DNA from: Acanthaster planci
Taxonomy: Eukaryota; Echinodermata; Asteroidea; Valvatida; Acanthasteridae
DNA: 64,000 nucleotides
NCBI RefSeq assembly: GCF_001949145.1
Contig: NW_019091443.1
Location: 292,101-356,100, forward strand
Direction of reading: 5' to 3'
Part shown: positions 49,001-61,000 of the stretch, one piece after another
Layout of the letters: the number at the start of each line of letters is the position of its first letter
How positions within the stretch are numbered: the stretch's first letter is position 1
Translations under genes and position numbers: made by a program
Notes under the pieces: generated by a model
The model's database searches: none
The model's input: the letters and a program-made list of their open reading frames with translations, nothing else
Told to the model about the DNA's origin: nothing

Positions 49001-52000
49001 GACTTTGTGTGCCCTTCACCTTATCATGAAACCAAATACTGTAGGTTTGAGTGCTTCCATGTGAAAAAAAAACTTGGTGAAAATTCAGTATTATACTCAA
49101 CCTGTGACCAAAAATATGCATTATGCAACGTGTTGGCTCAAAGCACGTCACTCACAAATTATTTCTGTTTGTCAGTTACATTGGTAAGCTTGAGTAAGAG
49201 TTAGTTACATGTATTTGAAAAAACAGGTATTATTATTTATAGATAAGGTGAAAAATTGAAAATGTCTCTAATCATGATTCCAATTATCCTCAAGTTTGTT
49301 AAAAACTCCAATTAATGTTGATCCACCCCAGATATCAGTGGTGTAGTTAAGTTCTTTTGAGTACTAAGGTTCTCTGCTAAATATTGAACTGGGCAAGAGG
49401 CAATAAAACTGGAGTACACAGGTATTTGATGGTATATGTACAAAAGTAAGATTACAACTTAAATGTAAGACTTTAGATACTCCCAGTTTGGCAAAATTGA
49501 AATCTCAAAGAGAAAAGTACTCAGAAAATACACAGCCAAGTACTTTTGTCCAAAAAACTTAATTCTTATTCAACAGTGTAGTCTCAAGTTTCACTGAATG
49601 TAATCTTCCCTTTGTGCATGTACCATGAAATGCCTTTCTAACTTTGTTCCCTCCTAACTAGTTGAATAGTTGGCAGAGAACTTGGTACTCATAAAGTTCT
49701 TGACTACAACACTGCAAGATACATGTATGTCAGTACACTGCTGTAAAACTACTTTAAGAACATTAAGACTTTGAAATGTTATACACATGAAGTGGACACA
49801 ATACTGGTAATCATGTGATTTACACTTGAGTCTGGTTCATACCAGATGACTGATCAGATATTTTCACTACAAATATCCTCCGTTGAGTGCATTTTGAGTG
49901 CGTGAATTTTGCTGAAAAATCTCATAACGTCAAATTCCCTTTTTTTCCCCCCATCTGTCTAAAGTAAAGCCAGCCTTCAATACCATTGGACGAATAATAA
50001 TGTACAATATGTAGGCAGAGATATAAATCATTAGAAGATTGACAGAGAACTTGGAAGATGGCAACTCAACTCCAAGCAATGGATTCCATACATGTTGGAA
50101 ATGTTTACGTGTATACATGTACATATAAACCTCGATTTACTTTTGTGTTCAAAGTACGAGAATTTAAAACCAAATGTCTGTGGAAATTTGAAATTAATTC
50201 TGACTGCTAAAAATAGTAGCAGTAAAATATGCAATAGTTAATGTGTTTCACAATTATATGATGTGTCATCCACACATATTGACATGTGTTAATTCAAATG
50301 GAGTTTTGTTTATTTATAGCTGAGTACGGATTTTTGTATCATGATGCCATATCACAGCATTCTTGTATTACCATTTTCGATACACTGATTTATCTGCTTC
50401 AAGCTGGAATCACAGAGGGCATGTTTTCACATGAAAACAACCGTTCTTTGGTGGGAACTCACAGCGTGCATGTGCAGGTTTACGCATGTTGGGCGCAGGG
50501 TGCAAAGAACACATGCAACAAATTTATATTGGTGTGTGTGGTCTTCACATATGTGCTGAGTGTGTACGTGAGCCTAGTTGAAAAACTTCCCACCAGCCTG
50601 TCTCCACTTTGCCAGTGAAGGTGCTCTTTAACTAGGGGAGATTGTTACACCCCTACTGACCACACTGCCATAATTTTGCCAAATCAACATTAATCATATA
50701 CATAATTCCTGTTTTCAATCTGAAGTCTTGAATACATACCTGGGAAGATCAAGCCATTCTGTCTCCAGAACCCTTCTTAACACCTGACATCTTTCTGTTA
50801 GTGATTGGTGATGATGCTGCATTCGCAACTTGGGAGCGAGGAATATTTCCACGATCAGACAGCCAAGTACATGCATGTCACGACCAAGGAGTTGCGTAGA
50901 CGGATCAGTAGAGATGTGCTGCCACAAATTTTAAAAAGTGATAGTCACACAAAAGTTTTCTTACTACTTTAGGATTAATCAGTGTATAATTTATGCATGT
51001 TATATCTATGTGCATATGTTACCTGCAGCTGATTTCACAAAACTTCACTTAACAGCCCTATATCACTCACGCCACATTTTATTGCGTACCTTGTGTAACA
51101 CTAAAGGAGAGCAATTTCTTGAAACTTATGCACCGCGTAAGTCTGCAACAAATTATGGTGTACTGGTAACTTAGACAATTTAGGTGGCATAAGTTTCACT
51201 GAACAAAGCGAAATAATTTATTTGACTCATCAAATTCGGTTCAGGCTCATCATTGCTGAACTTAAGACTTATTCAAGAAATGTACAACTTAGTTTTAGAA
51301 GGTAATGATAAACTTGTTTGGCTGTTAGAGAACTGCAAGATTTTCTTTCCAGTTCTGATGAAGACAAGACGAAAACCTTTTCAAAATGGTGGGTGGAGGT
51401 AATTCAACAACTATTTGAGGACTGTTGTTACATGTATATTGACAGCTGTCATAAAAGCCTTTCTCGCCCTCATCCATGAAATTTAATATTATCAAATATT
51501 GTGCAGCTAAGCAGCTTTTCGTGACATCAGACATAATTATGTACAAAATGTTGCGTAGCTACAGCTCAAATTTGTGGAGCAAGGCTTACGCATTGTTCAA
51601 AGCTATGCCACATTTCGTGAAATTGGCTGCGGCTGCAGCTCTAGGAAAATAAGTCAGAAGGCAATTTGTTTGTCAGTAATTGTGTTTCACTGTGCAGAAG
51701 AAGAGTAAACTCAAATGTACCACTCATTTGGCATGCAGATGACAATGGACATTTCGTGGATTGAGGGTTCTAAATGGTGCAAGATTCTTAAAACGCTTGT
51801 CACTTATATTTTGCATGAAAACTGACTGACCTATCAAAATACTCACTTGGCCTATTCACAAGCACTGATTTGGATGTCATGGCTCCAATCGTGAGTGAAC
51901 ATTCTCACACCAGCAAATTTCTGCACTACTGATCATTTGAAGACAGCTCTCTCACTTGTACATTCATGTATATCCATGATTTAGCCCGTAGTCGAAAATT

Positions 52001-55000
52001 GAGCCATGCTCTGATCTTGTCTATGCAGTGAGAATGTATTTACCTTGTAAACCTCTTTAGAACATCATTGGCATTGTTATTTAATGCACCAACATTTCAG
52101 TGATGTCCATTTTTTCTCCATTAAAACCTCTTTGAGATGGGAACACATGTCTCAGTGACCTTATATCACAATACCTACCAAAAAAAGATCATGAAATTAC
52201 TATCATGACAACGAATATAAATGATCTTACCTACAGTATCCATAAAGACACAATCTTATTACTTTTCCACATTTGGTTAGGTCTTCACATGGACCGGTAT
52301 ACATTCAAAAATCTTAAGGCTTTAAGAAGATGACCATTTCATTTTTTATTTATAAACACCTGGGATAGTTTCTCCATTCCGGTTTGATGATGTCCGTTTC
52401 TCCATTCCGGTTTGATGATGTCCGCTGTGTAAAAAAGGGGCCCCGGAACCTGGACACCAAAATATTCACTTTCATGTGTGTGCAAACACACATATATTTT
52501 TCTCCCTAAGAACTTGTGTACCCAAAAGTGGGAGGGTTTTGAAGTTGAAGGAAATTCGGGGTAAAGCAGTAACATTTATTTAAGACCAAACTGATGGTTG
52601 GTTTTTTTTTGGGGGGGGGTGACGAAGCAGAACCTGAGTTCATGTTAATGACAATTTTTTAAAGGCAGCACCATATTCATACATACTTGTCTTATCTTTT
52701 TGATTGCAGATTGGTGTACAAGTTCAGGTGAAAACCCAGGCTTTGAACAATTTCCAGTCCAAGATTTTGCATCTCTTCTCAGTTAATTTTGCATCTCTTC
52801 TCAGAAAATTCTATGGGGTGTTAGAAAGCAAAATCAAATCTGCAGACATCACCAAGATGTTCATAAGTGGAACTCTGTCAACATCTAATCTGCAAAGCCT
52901 CCTGAAAATGGTGTGGTTCTACATCAAATTCTTCTTTTGCAGAAGAGGAAAAGAGGGCATCAGATCCCAAGAAAGATTCATCTGTCTTCAAGATAGATGA
53001 TGAAATGAAGAGAGTACACAACCTTGATCTTCCATGAGGCGACAAAAAAACCACCCAGGAGATTTACAGCATGATTTTGAGGAAGAGAAGCACATGTACA
53101 TGCCCAACCCGAGAGCAAGTTTTGCCCAGTTGAAGCACTGAAGCTGTACCTGAGTAAACTCCACTCCAAGGAAGATGCCTTCCTGCAACGACCCTACTTA
53201 TTCCGAGATGACAAACTCCATGGCTGGTGCTGCAAAGCACCTATGGGCAAGAACACAATTGGTAACTTGATGAAAGAGATTTCCAAGAAGGCACAGCTCA
53301 GTCAGATATACAACAACCCTATCATCTAGGCAACAGCGATCACCGTGCTCGACGAGGCAGGCTGCGACCACCGAGTCATTATGTCAGTATCTGGCCATAG
53401 CAATGAGTCTTCAATCAAACACTATTGTTCCGATGCGTCTGACAAGCAAAACCCAACCATGTCAAATGCCCTTCGTGCAGTGATTGACACCATGCCAGCC
53501 ACCAGTCGCTGTTCTAACGAGCGGACTTCGACAGTAGCTACCCTGGCGTATTGTTAGGTTTCCTGTACAACCACTACAGTGGTAGCTCACACAGCACCGT
53601 ACCGGCACACAGAGCTCCCCGTGGCGACACTGTTGCATGCCTCAACTCAGTGCACATGTCAGTGCAGTCCCTGTTTTCCAGCCCAACATTAACAAGAGGG
53701 TTATTATCAACATGACCCCAGGTTCTGCTGCTTCATCAAAATAACTCTTAACGTTAAATGAGTGAGCTTTAGGTTCTACATCAGACCCCAATGTCACCTT
53801 ATTAGGTGACATTGTTGATGACTGGCCCTGATTATGGAGAGCAAATATGATGCCAGTTTGCTGACTAAAACTGTTCTTATTTTTGTCCATTTTTGCAATT
53901 TTTTAAGGTTTTTTAACAAAATGGTGTTTATGAATGCCTGCGGCTCGGGCCATCATCAGCAACCAGGCCCCTCACCAGTTACAAACAACAAGTTTATACA
54001 TGCTCCACCACACTTTCATTCCCTTATTTTACACCAACTACGGCAAATTTTTCATTTTACCTGAGCATGATTTACATACTTCTTGTGCAGGACAGGGAGC
54101 TCACCTCATTCCGTTCAGACGGTAGACCTTGTAAGGCCTTTGAGGAAAAGGAATAGAGTGACTCCAGCTGGTTGAGTGAGGCCAGAGGGTCGTAATCATC
54201 AGGTAGACAGATTGACATCTGCTCTGGTCTTGGAACGGATGTCTTGCCTTCTATCAGTGTGTCAACTTTGGACCTAAAAATGTTGGTTTCCAATAACTGG
54301 GAAATTACTAATAGACAGCTCTGTAGCCAAGTCTTTGTAGGTCTTCACAAGTCTGGTCACAATAAGCCAAATTAGGCCAAACAGAACACTTCTGCTTGCG
54401 ATTAAATACCTTTAAAAAACAGGGTCAGTCTGTCAGACAAATGTTTTTGCCATTTTTGTTGTGCTGATTGAATTGCTATTAAATTACACGTACATGCAAA
54501 TCTCAGCCTGCTCTATTTACAGTTTACAAAACTTGAAAAAAATGGCCACAAAAAGTGATAAAACTTGTCTTGATCAGTGTAAAACGTATATCTGCAGTTG
54601 ACAATTTTTAAAACTAATTGACAATTCACACCCCTATGTACAACGCTTCAATGGCCAACGATATCTATGTATCGTGTGCCAAGTATGCATGATGCATCTA
54701 GAGGGACAGGCGATAAACCTCATATTGTGGCAGGAAATTTTGTAAAAAAAACATTCTTGCTTCAAGTACCAGTGATAGAACCTGAAATTTAATTTGTGGA
54801 CAATGAAATTACATACCAAGTTCGAGTTAAAGGTCTGAGAATTAACTTCCAGAAGTCTTCTTCCAATATTGATTTTTTTTTCAACATATGTCACAGAGTT
54901 GCGGGCATGTAGAGCGTAGTGTAATATCACTATTTGGCCGGAACGCATAGACAGGTTGCCGCTTTTCTATCATGCCCTTCATTAGCAACGACATGGAGCA

Positions 55001-58000
55001 GTATTGCACTGAGTGTTGTGCTTGGGTTTCACCACAGTGACAGCAAAGCATGAAGGAAACTTGTGAAAATAAGCTAAACTTCTTCTCAAAAGCTGTGAAT
55101 ATAAGTAGGCAAACATATAAATACAAGTGTCTTTGACATAAAATCAGTTGTTGAGAGACTTTTTGTGAAGACAGAAAAGTCAACAGAATTTATTTATTAT
55201 TTTTGGGGGGGTTCTTTTTTGCCATTTGCCCATAAAAATGTTAGGGTCATGCCAAAAAATCAGGGTCAGTGGGGAAATTTAAGTTTTTTGTTTTTCTTTT
55301 TTGCCTTCGGTCTTCAAATGAACTGTGAAACAGAGTTGCCTTATTGTTGTTTGTCTCTTGTAACCAGACTCATTCGACATAAAATTGCTCCATGCATGGC
55401 TTACTTCCAGCGGACTTGTGCTGCTTTTCAGCAATGAGCCAGTTCCTTATTTCAATAGCAAATGCTCAAAATAAAACTTTGGCCACAACCAGATTATTTG
55501 GCTGTGGCTTGAAATTACACATGGCTCTGTCTGTGGCCACTACCAAAGACTCCTGTGCAATTCCAATCCACAGCCAAGTGATTCGGACACAGCCATACAG
55601 TACATGCACATGTAGGTCATTCAAGAACATCAACACACGTGTGAAATTGTCCATATCAGCCAATTTACATGCACTGAAGTTGTTTGAGCTGGTATGACCT
55701 AGGGCTGTGCTAAATATCCAATTATTTGATCGGTATCGAATATTATTTTTCCAATTTGAATATTCGAATGCAAAATTCATAAAAAGGAAAGGAGAATTTT
55801 TTCGTTTTAAATGAGAAAAATTGTACTGTGCAGGCTTGTTTCAAGCAGATTCAAATGAAGAGTGACAGAAATCGTGCAGTGATTCAAAAAGTAAATTATT
55901 CATTAAAAAATTTAAAGGAATAGGAATTTTCACAACAGGACGAGAAGTAAATTTTCCATCTCTAAATCTTGCTATATTGTGGCTGGAGACAATCTTTCAG
56001 TCGGTAGGACGGAACATTCAGGTACTGGATCCAATCTGAAGGTTGAATATTTGGATAGTGAATTATTCAAATTGACTCGGCCCTAGTATGACCTCATATG
56101 ACCTTGAATGACCTTTCCTTTTTTAACTACTGAACTGGCTTCTTACCACAGACACCGTGAAATACCACTTTAATGAAATTTAATTTGTGGACAATGAAAT
56201 TACATACAAAAAAAATGTTTGTACTTGACATTTTCCTACAAAGATGGTGCCCAATTAGAGAGATCCCTGACATAATTTCAAGCAAGTCACCTGAAAAATG
56301 GTAGTTTCTTGATAGGGTTCTTGAGGAGAGATGTGTCGTCTGCAGTCTGACCTGTTACTGGTTGGACCAATGGAACTTGAGATGGAGGATCTGGTACAGA
56401 GATTTTACTTGTCCCACTCCCTCCACCACTGATTACACTGATTGTTTCGATTGTTGACAGCGATACTTCCAAGTTGACATCTGCAGCAACCTGTTTAAAT
56501 GACACATATCAAATACAGAATATTAACCCTTTTCCCAGCTGATAAACTGTTACAAGTGACCAGGCCCATTTCTTTTTACAGCTTTGAGGGTTTTCACCGG
56601 AGACACTTATAAAGTAATCCCAAAAGCTGTCAAATGATCAAGATCCATACCTCAACTGCAGAGCTTGTACCACTGAAGTCTGTTACTGCACCAGGTCCTA
56701 CAGCATCTATCTGGCTTACAGCAGAGCTGGTTTCTGAGGTACATGTAGCATCTGTGGCGACAACTCCAGTACTGGCATCAGGGATTATTCTCATTTGGTT
56801 GAACACAGCCGTAGGATCAACCTGCAAAGTGGATGCCTAACAGTAGTAAAGCTGTGACTTACAAAGACCCCAATGTTTAGTCATCCATCTCAAGCAGACT
56901 GACATGGGAGCAGATTACTAGTTCACTGGTAATTACGTTGACTAAAAAAAAAACGAACAAAACAAAAAGAACACCCCCTCTAGTATAGCCATTCTATGAG
57001 GAATTTGCATTGTAAATAATAATTGTACATGTTCACTTTCCTCCATAAACACCATCACAGCTGCTTACCTCCACCTTTTCAACATCAGTGCCTCTACTTG
57101 TAACACCCTCAACTCTAGGCTGCTTGCATGGTATGACTGGAGGAGAAGGCGACAGATAGGGTGAGGGTGTGAATCGGCGTGGATGGGGGAAATTGAAGAG
57201 TTGCACTGCCCCGTGATTGGATGGATGTGTGTGCTGATCAACAAGGTGAAGGCAAACATTCTTGGCCCTTACAGCGGCACTTCCTGACAACTGGGTAAAA
57301 CATTACCAGAACTCAAATTTACAAACTGATATGTGCGATCAATAGGAGACTTCGAGATGCTGGTGGCAGCAGATATAATGGTCCTCTTTCACAGCCTTGT
57401 GCATGCTAAGAACTACTGTCTGAACATATGCTCAGAGCTGGAATAATGAACCAAACATCTCACAGTCTTTCATTTCATTTAACCCTACTGACCACATCAA
57501 AACTGCTGATATTTTATACAGGGAGACATAAGTTTGAAATTTGGTTTTTGCCCTTCAACATAATTTATTATGATGGCTCAGGGGAAAAATAGCAAGTATT
57601 GTAACTTACACACCTATTTGATCCCCTTAGAACCATATTACTACACTGCAGGGTTGGAAATAAGCTTATGCACCACAATCCCAGCAAGAATATCAAACCT
57701 TGTATCCAAACGTTAAGTCAATCCAGCGGTGAAGTCTTTCAGACACATAATCACTTTCTAATACTGCTCTGTGCTTGGCAATGAAGTCTTCTGGCCCTAA
57801 ACACCAGGAGGGTAGTTCTAGATCTGGTAGGTCATCATGAATAGACTTGAAGATCTGCGGATCGGTGAAGAATTCTGGGATGCATTCATCAGGAGACCAT
57901 TCCTGCAATCTTTGCATGCTGGATGGATACTCATTGGGAACCCATGTAGACCTCACATGGGCACACAGTACTGACTTGGGTGTCCGACGAGCTGTATAGA

Positions 58001-61000
58001 CATAATAAGTGATCTCTGAGAGAACATCTGAAATGTGATGTGGTATCTGAATTGGAGCATTTGTAGGGGAGGTGGAAGGATTCAGTGACGATTCATACAT
58101 GAAGTCCAGCTGATGATCTCCTTTGGTAAGCCTATACTTGGATTTAGAAAAGTCACGGAAGCCAGCATCAGGACGGGTGAAATCCATAACCCAAGGCAGA
58201 ACAGGGTGGTGGTTGGGGTTGCTCAAGTCACGACCAGCAAGGGAGTTCAAGATCATGAGGTAGTCAAAATTACTGACTTCAGATTTCACCCAGCGGAGTA
58301 CTATTTCTGGTAGAGCATTGATTGTATACTGATCGTCACATGTAACTAGTTCTGTACTTCTCTCTTTTCCAAATGTAGAACCATTGCAGGTTTCAATCTT
58401 TTTGCTCTGCCTGCTTTGTTCAACTGCTGCTTGAACATCGCAGCACTCTTGCACCAGTCCTTTCCACTTGGGGCCCCGTAACTGAACCCAAAGATTTTTG
58501 TCCATGGCAAAATCCTGCAAGGTAACTTCTCCACAAGCAATTCCATGCTGGTGGCAGTAGTCAAATACTTTGCAGATCTGATAGATGACAAACAGCGGCT
58601 TGGCATGAGAGTTTCCAAGCATTGCTGGACTGAAGGTAAGACAATCAAGTACAGTGTGTTCAACATGAGATCGTACAATGTAGAAAGCTTCAAGGGTTTT
58701 CACCACACACAGTACATTCACCATGTTTGGAAATTGCTGTTGTTGGGTCGTTGGCAATGGAACATGCACTGTCTTATCTTTTTCAAGAGATCCATCAGGC
58801 TGGCCATTTTGGAAGATGGGGCAACCGAATAGTGTCGTTAGGGCTTCCTCAAGTTCCACACCTGTAGCCTAAAACATCACAAACAGTTTTTACAGGACTG
58901 ACTTACATGTATGTTCATGTATGAAAATATAAAATAACATTTGGTGTTTTGGTTTTCCCAGTATATTCACAACATGTGGTCACTTGGGTTTCTTTTGAAT
59001 TATTCAAAATCCCTGCTTTTAGGCTGGAACCCCTGCAATTTAAAACAGAGGTTTAAAACAGTGGTTGATGAGACCATACACATTAAAATGATTTTAAAAC
59101 AGTTTTTTCTTTGACACTATGTGACAAGGATGAAGGGATTCTTAATCCTCCTCATGGCCACACTAAAAGGGACCATGCAATAGAAAAACGTTACTAAAAT
59201 CCTTGAACTGACACCTTTTCAATTGGTTTTCTTTCAAATTTTTGTTTTCCTACTAAAATCTGTATTTTGGGACCTTTTAGTTTTTATGCTAAGGTAATAT
59301 GCATATTTGTGAACAAGACTTTGATGTAATCCAAGCCCCTGTGCCTTGTTTTTGCAATTATTTGTACACTGAAAAATTGCTAAATTTTTATACATCGTTA
59401 TCGAAGATTTCTGTTTCTGTTGGCAGTTTATTGCCCATAAGTATTCAGCAGTAAAGTAACCAAACAAGCAACCTTTTCTCAGGAGTGTTTTCAAGGAGAA
59501 AATTTGGGGTCCCAATTTTACACAAACATGCAAACTGAACTGTGTCTTCCTAGATTTACATCACATTAACTGCGCCTTCACTTGTAAGTACACTTACATT
59601 TCAGTTAACTTCAAAAAAGATTTCAAAAACATTTCATTCATTGATGAAGAGTTTCAATATGTACAAAAAGTCATTCTGAGAAAAAGTCCTTACAATGGTC
59701 CTTTCACATTGTCTCAGCTACACTGTACTACGAATAGAACATTAAAGTAACATCTTGTTATCAAACTCCTTGTTATCAAATTCCCTGTTATCAAACTACT
59801 TGTATTCTCTATAAAAGGTAGAGTGTCTGAACCTGTATGGCAACTGTGATTGTACTTTACCTGTAGAGAAGTTCCATCATTCTCATTAGCCATGTGAAGT
59901 TTTGCAAACTTTTGGTACGATTGTTCCCACTGGCTGAGATAATTCTGCTTTGCCAAGCACTGCATGAATGCAGCAAATCCCAAGTCTCCTTTCATCAGCC
60001 ACTTCGGATGAATCTTAGGCACTCTATAAAAAAAGTTAATAGAGTGTCAGATCAAGCATTGTGCCAGTGGAATGATATTCTAAAATGCAGATGATATTTC
60101 CCTAAAACTCTGTTAAAAACATGTTTCTAAATAAATGCACTATTGTGATTTTCAAATTTACAGTTAGGTTACTTAATAAGGGAATAAATATGTTCTTGGT
60201 TGGTCGTAAGCATTCATTTCAGGCCCGATCAGAACAGATGCTAATAATGCCCAAGCTGCAAGTGGGGAACAATTTTCAGTGTCCATTCTCCTGAGCTGCT
60301 CTTAAATGAATGTTTGAGACTGGCCAAGAACACATGGTATTCATTTCCATTCATAAGTTTTAAGAAATAATAAATTTCCACCAATTCTGTTCAACAATCG
60401 ACTTCTGTTTGTTTTCAAACATCCCTTTGGCCTTGTAATGACACTTTCCTCTCGCTGAGCAGTCCTACACGTAAATAATCTCCTCATACAAAGACCGATA
60501 CGCATGTGGCACAAAAGTAGCACACAGGCAGCCTTATTTTATCAACTGTTAACGACCAAGTGATGGGCTCTTGACCAATGGGAATGACTAAACTGTCTTG
60601 GGTACACATGTATTTTACAAAGCGATCAAAGAATTCGCAACTAACCTGACTAATATACGACAATAATCAAAGATGATGACACAAATCAAAAGAAGAACAT
60701 ATTCCCAAAGTGAGGCCTTTTTGTAGATGTGTCTTGAATTGTTCAGTGTTCATCGATTGCTTTTCCTGAAACATTTACATTCACCTGGGGTGTACATGTA
60801 CATGTACTTGCATCAAGAACAAAGATTACTTAATATTACTTAATTCTGTGGAAATAAGGACCATCAGTATGCAGACTGAATGTTCCATAGAACATTCAGC
60901 CTGTGTACCTATGAAAGTTTTCTTACCATTGCGCTCATAAACAAGTACATTGTAAACTAACAGTGTAAACTGTTTTACTTTGCATCAGCATCACATTACA

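Larger units (their letters stand above)
50919..54104 (-). other. WDR81 intron 7
   Basis: About 3.2 kb. It contains a 28-bp tandem duplication (52368-52423), an antisense dead Crypton-like recombinase (52704-53560) and a perfect hairpin (53789-53814). Confidence 0.7.

Noticed and set aside
56634-56840. Plus-strand frame opposite WDR81 exon 5
   Set aside because: Antisense shadow of a real exon with biased Ser/Thr/Ala codons.
57033-57068. Extension of WDR81 exon 4 beyond 57069
   Set aside because: The frame stays open past the donor, but a strong GTAAGC and the phase of exon 5 argue for splicing there.
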